The notes under the pieces: generated by a model | The model's input: only the letters and a program-made list of their open reading frames with translations | Told to the model about the DNA's origin: nothing | Databases searched by the model: none | NCBI RefSeq assembly: GCF_023667495.1 | Contig: NZ_JAMOZL010000007.1 | Location: 405,286-469,285, forward strand | Length of the DNA: 64,000 nucleotides | Source of the DNA: Dyadobacter sp. MSC1_007 | Lineage (GTDB): Bacteria; Bacteroidota; Bacteroidia; Cytophagales; Spirosomataceae | Direction of reading: 5' to 3' | Part shown: in pieces, positions 1-7,049 of the stretch | Layout: every line of letters begins with the position of its first letter | Position numbering within the stretch: position 1 is the first letter of the stretch | Program-made: the position numbers and the translations under genes

Positions 1-923
1 GGATTTCGGCCCTTCTCGCCCCTGGAAATTCCTTCAACACGTTTTCCCTGTCGGATTGAAAATTATCCAGCCAGAACAACTTACCCGAATGGTTTCCAAA
101 ACCGCAGATCAAGGCGTCTTCTTTTCCATCCATATTCAAGTCCCCGGTTGTGAATTGTACCGGGCGGGGAAGGTTCTGAATGTTGACAAGCGATGGATCC
201 GAAGTCTTTGAAAGTGACATCAGTCTACCCGTCCGCTGATCGGACGGCTTGAAAACGCCTATTGAGAGGAGCCGCGGAGACGCATTCTTCGGGAAATCAA
301 TGTCGGTGGGCGCAGAGTCGATCCACCAAGTGCCCTTTAAACCAGTCCTATCGATGACATACAATGCATTCTGATCGTCGCCAATGTATACCTGGGATGT
401 TGCCGGGTCATATTTGAGCAATGTCGTTTTGGGTACCTGCTTATCTCCCACAGTGAGATCGGAAACGTGGAAAAGCGGAAGGGAGTCGGCCACAGGAACG
501 CTATGTTCTTGCGGAAGCCGTTCGGCGGGGGCCATAGTGCGGTAGTAAGCGACGATCTTTTTCCATTCCGGTTCCGAAATGAGTTTGGCTTCCGGATACA
601 CATTTAATGCACGCATGGCTTTCTCCTCTGCTGGTATCAGGTCGGCATAGGGATCCTGTCCACCCGTGCGTATTCCAAGACGCAGGCCCATGTTAGGTAG
701 CACGCTGGTTATCCAAGTTTTTTTATCAAGTAGCTGGGGATCGGGAAACAAATGGCAGCGTTGGCAATAGTCCATAGCCAACTTTCGTCCTTCGAGCACG
801 GAATCAGCCATTGCCGTACGTTCTTTTGATTCCGTCTGAGGCAAAGTACTGTTGAAAGAAAGCAAAAGCCCCGCCATTCCGATGGGTACAGAGAACAGCA
901 GGGCATTTTTTAAAATTACCATT
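1..923 (-). CDS. Haem-binding FG-GAP/VCBS repeat protein, C-terminus beyond window
   Basis: The reading frame is open from an ATG at 923 to the left edge, giving 307 residues without a stop. It begins with a signal-anchor-like segment (MVILKNALLFSVPIGMAGLL), then a CxxCH haem motif (CQRCH, about residue 53), and later a stretch with the DLNMDGKEDALICGFG pattern typical of FG-GAP/VCBS calcium-binding blades. This suggests an exported c-type haem protein with a beta-propeller. It starts 7 bases after the argH stop, so it is probably co-transcribed with argH although the functions are not obviously linked. The product is known only by domain type and the end of the gene is outside the window. 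Confidence 0.75.
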
Positions 924-930
924 GAGTCGG

Positions 931-2265
931 TTAACGGATCAGTTTTTCAAGTGTAGCAACCACCTTCTCATACCCAAAAGCCCCAATCTCACGCTCCATC
1001 CGCTCTTTGATCTGCGCGGTTTGCAAGTTGCCAATACTACCTTCATGCGTATGTTTCAACTCCCGTGGCGGCACGTAGCTCCCGTCGCCGATTTCAGCTC
1101 CTACCTGTTTGTAGGCATCCCGGAATGGCACACCGGCGATGACCAGCTCGTTCACACGTTCCACACTGAAAAGGAGATCGTATTTCGGGTCGGCGAGCAG
1201 GTTTTGCTTCACTTTCATGTGTTCGAGCATGAATGCGGCGATATCCAGGCAGTCGAGAATTTCGTCGAATGCAGGCATTAATATCTCTTTCAACAACTGC
1301 ATATCGCGGTGGTAACCCGACGGTAGGTTGCTTAGCACCATCGTCACTTCCATAGGCAATGCCTTCATGCGATTAGTCTTGGCGCGCAAAAGTTCGGCCA
1401 CGTCCGGGTTCTTTTTGTGTGGCATAATGCTGCTGCCGGTCGTAAGATCGTCGGGGAGAATGATAAAGCCGAAGTTTTGGCTATTGTAAAGGCAAACATC
1501 CATCGCTAATCGCGAAACAGTGGCTGCAAGGGAGCTGATGGCCGTCAATGCGGCCTGCTCAGTCCTTCCGCGGCTCATTTGGGCGTAAACCACATTATGA
1601 TGCATTCCCTCGAAGCCCAGTAGCTCGGTGGTCATTTCCCGGTCCAGCGGGAATGAAGAGCCATAACCTGCACCGGAGCCGAGCGGATTGCGGTTGGCGA
1701 GGCGATAGGCTGCATTCAATTGAATTATATCGTCGATCAGTCCCTCCGCATAGGCCCCAAACCAAAGCCCGAATGACGAAGGCATAGCGATCTGCAAATG
1801 GGTGTAACCAGGCAGAAGATCGTTCTTGTGTTCGTCTGATTTGTTAATTAGCACATTGAAGAGCTTTTCGGTAGCCTGCACCACTTCGAAAAGGCGCGCG
1901 CGGGTGTAAAGTTTCATATCCACAAGCACCTGGTCGTTCCGCGAGCGCCCGCTATGTATCTTTTTGCCTGTATCGCCCAGTTTGCGGGTCAGCAGCAATT
2001 CCACTTGCGAATGGACGTCTTCAATGCCTTCCTCGATCTCAAATTCTCCTTTCTGTACTTGCTCATAGATCGCTTTCAGCTCGGTTTTGAGTGCAGCAAG
2101 GTCGTCGGCAGTCAGCAGACCTATGGTTTCGAGCATGGTAGCGTGTGCAATGTTGCCCAGCACGTCGAATTCGGCCAGGTGAAGGTCCATTTCCCGGTCG
2201 CGGCCCACGGTGAAGCGCTCTATTTTTTCAGAAGTAACAGTATTTTCCTTTTGCCAGAGTTTCAA
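931..2265 (-). CDS. argH: Argininosuccinate lyase
   Basis: A 444-residue enzyme that splits argininosuccinate into arginine and fumarate, the last step of arginine synthesis, in the cytoplasm as a homotetramer. The fumarase/aspartase superfamily signature GSSIMPHKKNPDVAELLRAK (about residues 277-296) is intact and carries the mobile catalytic serine; the N-terminal motif SGRSRNDQ is also present. Length fits the bacterial family. The start MKLWQKENTV is the first ATG after a stop. The haem/FG-GAP gene follows 7 bases downstream. The region upstream (2266-2584) holds tandem repeats and no clear promoter. Confidence 0.97.
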   Translation of the reverse strand: MKLWQKENTVTSEKIERFTVGRDREMDLHLAEFDVLGNIAHATMLETIGLLTADDLAALKTELKAIYEQVQKGEFEIEEGIEDVHSQVELLLTRKLGDTGKKIHSGRSRNDQVLVDMKLYTRARLFEVVQATEKLFNVLINKSDEHKNDLLPGYTHLQIAMPSSFGLWFGAYAEGLIDDIIQLNAAYRLANRNPLGSGAGYGSSFPLDREMTTELLGFEGMHHNVVYAQMSRGRTEQAALTAISSLAATVSRLAMDVCLYNSQNFGFIILPDDLTTGSSIMPHKKNPDVAELLRAKTNRMKALPMEVTMVLSNLPSGYHRDMQLLKEILMPAFDEILDCLDIAAFMLEHMKVKQNLLADPKYDLLFSVERVNELVIAGVPFRDAYKQVGAEIGDGSYVPPRELKHTHEGSIGNLQTAQIKERMEREIGAFGYEKVVATLEKLIR

Positions 2266-2320
2266 AATGCAGGGATTATAAAAGACGATTAAAGAAACAT
2301 AATCGCAAATTTAAATGATT

Positions 2321-2480
2321 CCGTCACCTGAAGGTGGCGGGGATTGAATTTGTTTGATTTTTAAGCAAGATTGAGGTGGCGGGGATTGAATTTGTTTGGT
2401 TTTTGAGCAATGGCTGAGGTGACGGGGATTGAATTTGTTTGGTTTTTGAAGAAGACTGAAGCGCCAAGAATTCAATTTGT
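2321..2480. repeat. Degenerate tandem repeat, about 43 bp unit, 3.5 copies
   Basis: Three near-identical units start at 2333, 2375 and 2418, each beginning GGTGRCGGGGATTGAATTTG and followed by a T-rich tail, and a fourth, more diverged unit starts near 2461 (ATTCAATTTGTTGAAATTTT). The first unit is preceded by CCGTCACC, which can pair with its own GGTGGCGG across a TGAA loop (2321-2340). The array sits directly upstream of the Y1 transposase gene and may be related to it; no coding frame was found here. Confidence 0.8.
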
Positions 2481-2527
2481 TGAAATTTTTTGGGTTGAGG
2501 TGTGACCGACGTATTGGGTTTACGTCT

Positions 2528-2560
2528 AAATGACTAGCGGCTTCCGCAGATCGGTCATTT
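2528..2560. repeat. Imperfect hairpin, candidate left-end structure of the IS200-like element
   Basis: AAATGAC (2528-2534) and GTCATTT (2554-2560) are complementary, and inside them GCGG (2537-2540) pairs with CCGC (2544-2547). The hairpin ends 25 bases before the transposase start codon. Y1 transposases of the IS200/IS605 group recognise subterminal hairpins in single-stranded DNA, so this is a plausible left-end hairpin; the actual ends were not defined. Confidence 0.45.
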
Positions 2561-2584
2561 CTGTCACCTTTAATCTTTATTATT

Positions 2585-3031
2585 ATGAGTTGGACAAGTG
2601 TTTGGATTCACATGGTATTTGCTACGAAATACAGGACACCATTTCTAAAAGACAGTATCAGAAAGCAGGTTTTTTTGCATATGAAGGCTAATGCGGAGGC
2701 AAAGGGCATTCACCTCGACGTGGTCAATGGATATACTGAGCACGCCCATTGCCTCATTTCCCTGAATCGGGATCAGACCATCAGTAATATTGCTCAGCTC
2801 ATTAAAGGAGAGTCTTCCTTTTGGATCAATAAAAAGAAATTAACAACCGGAAATTTCATGTGGCAGGATGACTATTGGGCGGTCAGCGTCAGCGAAAGGC
2901 ATATTGCCAGGGTCAGGCAATACATTCTCAACCAGGAGGAGCATCACAAGAAGAAGACTTTCAAAGAAGAATCAGACAAATTCGTAAGGAAATACGGTTG
3001 GCCCCCCTTATATCAATTACCGTCGACTTAA
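2585..3031 (+). CDS. IS200/IS605-like Y1 transposase (TnpA / RAYT type)
   Basis: A 148-residue single-domain HUH endonuclease. It shows the family opening (WIHMVFATKYR), the catalytic HUH pair in EHAHCLISL (about residues 55-63) and the nucleophilic tyrosine in RQYILNQEEHH (about residue 118). Enzymes of this family cut and rejoin single-stranded DNA at hairpins; solitary copies without tnpB are common, and RAYT members act on REP-like palindromes. No tnpB is adjacent. The last codons and the stop lie in a perfect 20-bp palindrome, and a hairpin and a tandem repeat lie upstream, consistent with substrate sequences. Length and motifs suggest an intact enzyme. Confidence 0.9.
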   Translation: MSWTSVWIHMVFATKYRTPFLKDSIRKQVFLHMKANAEAKGIHLDVVNGYTEHAHCLISLNRDQTISNIAQLIKGESSFWINKKKLTTGNFMWQDDYWAVSVSERHIARVRQYILNQEEHHKKKTFKEESDKFVRKYGWPPLYQLPST

Positions 3032-3039
3032 GTCGACGG
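3020..3039. repeat. Perfect 20-bp palindrome overlapping the transposase stop
   Basis: CCGTCGACTTAAGTCGACGG reads the same on both strands and includes the last residues and stop codon of the Y1 transposase. It is followed by GCTAGGGGCTAGGG, a short repeat. It may be the right-end hairpin of the element. Confidence 0.7.
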
Positions 3040-3074
3040 CTAGGGGCTAGGGGCTAGGGCGCTAACCTAGCTGG

Positions 3075-3581
3075 CTAGGGAAAGAGCCGCTTTACAGCCA
3101 CAAACCGCTTACTATAATAAGCCGCATTGAGCAAATCATAGCGGATACCGCCTTTCCACGCTGAATGGATAAATTTCACATAGCCCGGCGCTACTTCCGT
3201 GATGATACCCACGTGGCCGATGCGTTTGCTTTTGGTGCTGTTGCCCTTAAAGAAGATCAGATCACCAGGCTTGGCATTGTCGAGCTCCACTTCCTCACCA
3301 TGCTGGGCCTGGGCTGCGCTGGAATGGGGCAATGCGACATTCCATTGGTTGAAGCAGTACCGGACGAATCCCGAACAGTCAAAACCTTTTTTGGAAGAAC
3401 CGCCCGAGCGGTATGGGATGTGTAAATGCCTCGTCGCGAACGATACCAGCGACTGGATCGGGCTTATTGTATCTGCTGTGGATTCCTGCGTAGGACGGGC
3501 CTGGGCGAAGGTCTCATTGGTGAACGTGCAACCGGCAAGAAGTAGGGTAAAGACAACCAGGAAACGAATCAAAAAAAGCAT
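3075..3581 (-). CDS. NlpC/P60 family cell-wall peptidase, lipoprotein
   Basis: A 168-residue exported cysteine peptidase. The N-terminal hydrophobic segment ends in a lipobox (LLAGC, Cys18), so it is probably a lipoprotein. The NlpC/P60 domain shows the nucleophile in FDCSGFVRYCF, the histidine in GHVGI and a third polar residue in FIHSAW, the order seen in the C40 family that cuts within peptidoglycan stem peptides. The linker between lipobox and domain is rich in S/T/Q. It is a single gene, convergent with the transposase. Confidence 0.92.
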   Translation of the reverse strand: MLFLIRFLVVFTLLLAGCTFTNETFAQARPTQESTADTISPIQSLVSFATRHLHIPYRSGGSSKKGFDCSGFVRYCFNQWNVALPHSSAAQAQHGEEVELDNAKPGDLIFFKGNSTKSKRIGHVGIITEVAPGYVKFIHSAWKGGIRYDLLNAAYYSKRFVAVKRLFP

Positions 3582-3789
3582 GAAGGATAAGTGGGTTCAG
3601 GGCTTAAAACTGTCAAACAAGAGATTCTTTTGTTTTTTATTGGATTACCTCAGGTTTGTAAAGCTAACGACTTTTTTGCATTTGTGTTATTTTAATAAAT
3701 CGTTAAAATTTGCAATTTTTTGTAAATCACTGATTTAGCCTAAAAAGGACTACTTTCATTAAAGTAAAGGTTTAAGCCCCCTTTTTGAC

Positions 3790-3797
3790 TACTTTTG
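3790..3797 (+). promoter_or_regulatory. Bacteroidota -7 box for purM
   Basis: TACTTTTG fits the -7 consensus TAnnTTTG, 40 bases before the purM ATG. No good -33 TTTG was found at the usual distance (GTTTA near 3770 is closest), so the call is tentative. Confidence 0.35.
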
Positions 3798-3836
3798 TGG
3801 CAGAATCAGGATAGCTTATTTAATTCAAACGCTCAG

Positions 3837-5006
3837 ATGAAAACTACCGACCGTTATCTCCAGCGCGGTGTATCGGCTTCGAAGGAAGATGTGCATAAGG
3901 CCATTGAAAAGATCGATAAGGGGCTTTTTCCCAAAGCTTTTTGCAAGATAGTCCCCGACACACTGGCTGGGGACCCCGAATATTGCACCGTTATGCATGC
4001 AGATGGGGCCGGTACCAAAACTTCTCTGGCCTATCTCTACTGGAAAGAAACGGGCGACATTTCGGTGTGGAAAGGAATTGCGCAGGATGCGATCGTGATG
4101 AACACTGATGACCTTCTTTGCGTAGGCGCGACCGGCCCGATGCTTTATTCGTCGACGATCGATCGTAACAAAAACCGCATTCCGGGGGAAGTGATTGCCG
4201 AGGTGATCAACGGGGCCGAAGAAGTGCTGGAAATGCTTCGGAGCTACGGCGTTGAAATTTATAGCACGGGAGGTGAAACCGCCGACGTGGGTGACCTCGT
4301 TCGTACAGTGACCGTTAACAGCACGGTGATCGCGCGGATGAAGCGTTCGGAAGTGGTCGACAATGCGAATATTCAGGCCGGAGACGTGATCGTCGGGCTG
4401 GCGTCGTATGGGCAGGCCAATTATGAAGACAGTTACAATGGCGGAATGGGCAGTAATGGGCTTACATCCGCCAGACATGATATTTTAGGTAAATATCTTA
4501 CCAAATACACGGAAAGTTTCGATCCGGAAGTGAGCGATGAACTGGTGTACAGCGGGAGCAAAAAATTGACCGATCCGGTGGAAGGTACGCCGCTGAATGT
4601 TGGCCAGTTGATCCTCTCACCTACACGCACATACGCACCCGTGGCGAAGGCGCTCCTCGACGAGATGCGGTCGCAGATCCATGGCATGGTACATTGCAGT
4701 GGCGGTGCTCAGACAAAAATTCTACATTTTGTTGATAACCTTCACATTATCAAAGACAACCTGCTCCCGGTGCCGCCACTTTTCAAACTCATTCAGGAAG
4801 AAAGCGGAACGAGCTGGCAGGAAATGTACAAGGTGTTCAACATGGGACATAGGCTGGAAATTTACCTTCCTGAGGCACTTGCCGTGCGGGTGATCGAAAT
4901 CTCAAAATCGTTTGGAATTGATGCGCAGATCATCGGGCGGGTGGAAGCATCGCCGGTGAAAAAGCTGACGATCGAAAGCGACCACGGAACGTTTTTTTAC
5001 GAATAA
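3837..5006 (+). CDS. purM: Phosphoribosylformylglycinamidine cyclo-ligase (AIR synthase)
   Basis: The 389-residue product belongs to the AIR-synthase family, which closes the imidazole ring of FGAM with ATP in purine synthesis. Visible features are the N-terminal MHADGAGTKTSLAYLYW block, GIAQDAIVMNTDDLLCVGA with the metal/ATP aspartates, and the C-terminal MVHCSGGAQTKILHF glycine-rich loop. The sequence is of the divergent form usual in Bacteroidota. I place the start at the ATG at 3837 (MKTTDRYLQRGVSASKEDV) rather than the in-frame TTG at 3795, because the -7 box overlaps the latter. A terminator follows, so it appears monocistronic. Confidence 0.92.
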   Translation: MKTTDRYLQRGVSASKEDVHKAIEKIDKGLFPKAFCKIVPDTLAGDPEYCTVMHADGAGTKTSLAYLYWKETGDISVWKGIAQDAIVMNTDDLLCVGATGPMLYSSTIDRNKNRIPGEVIAEVINGAEEVLEMLRSYGVEIYSTGGETADVGDLVRTVTVNSTVIARMKRSEVVDNANIQAGDVIVGLASYGQANYEDSYNGGMGSNGLTSARHDILGKYLTKYTESFDPEVSDELVYSGSKKLTDPVEGTPLNVGQLILSPTRTYAPVAKALLDEMRSQIHGMVHCSGGAQTKILHFVDNLHIIKDNLLPVPPLFKLIQEESGTSWQEMYKVFNMGHRLEIYLPEALAVRVIEISKSFGIDAQIIGRVEASPVKKLTIESDHGTFFYE

Positions 5007-5031
5007 GATATATAGTGCCTTAAAAGTTTGA

Positions 5032-5063
5032 GCCTTTGGATCTTATGGTCCGAAGGCTTTTTT
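5032..5063 (+). terminator. Rho-independent terminator after purM
   Basis: GCCTTTGGA (5032-5040) pairs with TCCGAAGGC (5049-5057, one T-G wobble), followed by TTTTTT. Confidence 0.85.
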
Positions 5064-5160
5064 GTTTCTCTGGAATTTGGTACACGTGTCGGGTATAACA
5101 ATTGTAGTATCATTTCAAATGCGAAGTAGAAGTATATTATCTATTTAAACCACGAGAAAT

Positions 5161-6876
5161 ATGAAGCAATTTGTCCATAATAAAATACTGGTGGCGGTTA
5201 CCCTGGTATTTTTCTCCCTATCGCCAGTCCTTCGTGTTGCTGCGCAAATTCCGGACGTTACGATCAATCCAACGCCGGTGATTTCCGGGTTGAGCTCTGC
5301 GATGCAGCTTGTACACGCCGGAGATGGCTCCAACCGCATATTTGTAGCGGAGCGGGCAGGTATCATTAAGGTTTTCGAAGCGAATGCGTTGGGGACGCCT
5401 ATCGAATTTTTGAATATGAACAGCATTACTCCGACAGTCTCAACCACTGGTGAAGGTGGACTGCTAAGCATTGCATTCCATCCTAATTATGCCACTAACG
5501 GCTATTTTTATGCTTATTATACCGATCTGGCCGGTGATCTTGTACTGGCCCGGTATACTGCGGACACGCCATCCGGGAATGTAGCGAGTGCCACAACGCG
5601 CCTCGAAATTCTGAAAATCCCGCATCCGGTGAACACCAATCACAATGGAGGCGAACTGCATTTCGGATATGAGGATGGTTACCTGTATTTATCCACCGGG
5701 GACGGCGGTTCCTTTAACGACCCTAATCAAAACGGACAGAATACCAGCACGCTGCTTGGCAAAATACTACGCATCGACGTAAACCCACCATCGGGTTCGG
5801 GCCTCAACTATGTGATACCAGGCAGTAATCCTTTTGGCAACGAGGTTTATTGCCTGGGCTTGCGGAACCCGTTCCGGTGGAGTTTCGACAGGCAGACCTT
5901 TGACATGTGGATAGGCGACGTTGGTCAGGGCAGCCTGGAAGAGGTCGATCACCGGGACGCTGGCATGACTTCTGGTGCCAATTTTGGATGGAGCTGCTGG
6001 GAAGGGACTATTCCACCTCCGGGCGTTGATACGACAGGTTGTGGCGATTCCTCGAAATATGTTTTCCCTATTTATACCTATCCCAACAGTGTCGATAGGG
6101 GCAGATCGGTGATCGGTGGAGTAGTTTACCGTGGTGCTAATTTTCCGGTTATGCAGGGATATTACATCGGAATGGACTATTTCTCCGGCGATATTCATAA
6201 AATATTATCGGACGGCTCGGTGAAGGAGTTTGAGACGTCCACCACAACCGGTGTAACGGACATTGGAGAGGATGAAGCGGGTGAAATATATGCCGTAACC
6301 GGAAGTGCCATTTACAACATTACCGCCCAGGATCCGCTGCCCGTGACTTTGGTTAATTTTTCTGGTGCTCCTGGTAATGAAGGAGTCAGGTTGCTGTGGA
6401 AGACGACAATGGAAGAGAATTTTAAAGCTTTTGATGTCGAATACAGTACCAATGCCAGAACTTTCGAGAACATCGGGACTGTGGCGGGCTTGAATGTTAC
6501 TGCCGGTCATACCTACACTTTTTCACATGCAACAATTGAAAAAGGCAATCTCTATTACCGACTCAAAATGATTGATACTGACGATAGCTTCGAATATTCG
6601 CGGGTTATCACAGTGAGCAGGGGAGACGAAGTGGAAGCTGAAAATTTTGTTAGGCCTTCGCTCATCAGTACCAGCACCATGAACTTGCTGATCGAAGAGC
6701 CTTTTCAAATGGTTGAGGTCGTTAGCGCCAGCGGGCAGGTGGTGTTGAAAGAAGAAATCGGCGGCCGGAGCGGCCCGGTGAGCATTCCGCTTCAAACGAC
6801 AGCATCGGGCATTTACATTGTGCGCATGGCTGGTCACGACCGCATCGTTCAGCAAAAGGTGCTGGTCCTTAAATGA
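5161..6876 (+). CDS. PQQ-dependent sugar/aldose dehydrogenase (GSDH family) with T9SS sorting domain
   Basis: A 571-residue exported protein. A signal peptide (about residues 1-29, ending VLRVAAQ) precedes a six-bladed beta-propeller of the soluble glucose/sorbosone dehydrogenase family: FVAERAGIIKVFE, GEGGLLSIAFHPNYATNGYFY, NHNGGELHFGYEDGYLYLSTGDGG (the histidine/acid region used for PQQ and substrate) and YCLGLRNPFRWSFD. The last roughly 180 residues form an Ig-like linker and a type IX secretion C-terminal domain ending GIYIVRMAG...QQKVLVLK. It is probably surface-attached or released and oxidises sugars with PQQ; the substrate cannot be told. It is flanked by terminators, so it is transcribed alone. 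Confidence 0.88.
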   Translation: MKQFVHNKILVAVTLVFFSLSPVLRVAAQIPDVTINPTPVISGLSSAMQLVHAGDGSNRIFVAERAGIIKVFEANALGTPIEFLNMNSITPTVSTTGEGGLLSIAFHPNYATNGYFYAYYTDLAGDLVLARYTADTPSGNVASATTRLEILKIPHPVNTNHNGGELHFGYEDGYLYLSTGDGGSFNDPNQNGQNTSTLLGKILRIDVNPPSGSGLNYVIPGSNPFGNEVYCLGLRNPFRWSFDRQTFDMWIGDVGQGSLEEVDHRDAGMTSGANFGWSCWEGTIPPPGVDTTGCGDSSKYVFPIYTYPNSVDRGRSVIGGVVYRGANFPVMQGYYIGMDYFSGDIHKILSDGSVKEFETSTTTGVTDIGEDEAGEIYAVTGSAIYNITAQDPLPVTLVNFSGAPGNEGVRLLWKTTMEENFKAFDVEYSTNARTFENIGTVAGLNVTAGHTYTFSHATIEKGNLYYRLKMIDTDDSFEYSRVITVSRGDEVEAENFVRPSLISTSTMNLLIEEPFQMVEVVSASGQVVLKEEIGGRSGPVSIPLQTTASGIYIVRMAGHDRIVQQKVLVLK

Positions 6877-6886
6877 GTTTTCAACC

Positions 6887-6927
6887 AATGTCCAAACCCG
6901 AACGGATTTGTTCGTTACCGGACACCG
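6887..6927 (+). promoter_or_regulatory. Candidate activator-binding element upstream of permease gene 1
   Basis: AATGTCC at 6887 and GGACACCG ending at 6927 form outer arms; CGAAC and GTTCG form inner arms. The element closely matches one at 12986-13028 (same ends, same TTGTTCGTT core) and lies 123 bp before the 7050 start codon and 62 bp before a -24 box. Confidence 0.55.
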
Positions 6928-6960
6928 ATATGAGTATACTTTCCTGGATTGGAGTTCATT

Positions 6961-6990
6961 GAGGCCATTTTTAATGGCCTCTTTATTTTG
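6961..6990 (+). terminator. Rho-independent terminator
   Basis: GAGGCCAT (6961-6968) pairs perfectly with ATGGCCTC (6974-6981), followed by TTTATTTT. It ends the PQQ dehydrogenase transcript and lies between the upstream element and the -24/-12 box of the next gene. Confidence 0.85.
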
Positions 6991-7004
6991 GCAGGCTATT
7001 TTAT
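6988..7004 (+). promoter_or_regulatory. Sigma54-like promoter for permease gene 1
   Basis: TTGGCAGGCTATTTTAT has a perfect -24 box (TTGGCA). The -12 box has TA where GC is expected, so it is weaker than the related site at 13077. The start codon is 47 bases further. Confidence 0.45.
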
Positions 7005-7049
7005 AAATGCAATTATGCTTTCTGTCTCAGCCATTCAATCTATCGAAAT

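Noticed and set aside
2333..2480. CRISPR array, because GGGATTGAA resembles the end of some CRISPR repeats
   Set aside because: The parts between the shared blocks are themselves repeated, so there are no unique spacers, and no cas genes are near.
3795..3836. TTG start for purM
   Set aside because: It overlaps the predicted -7 box; the ATG at 3837 fits the family N-terminus.
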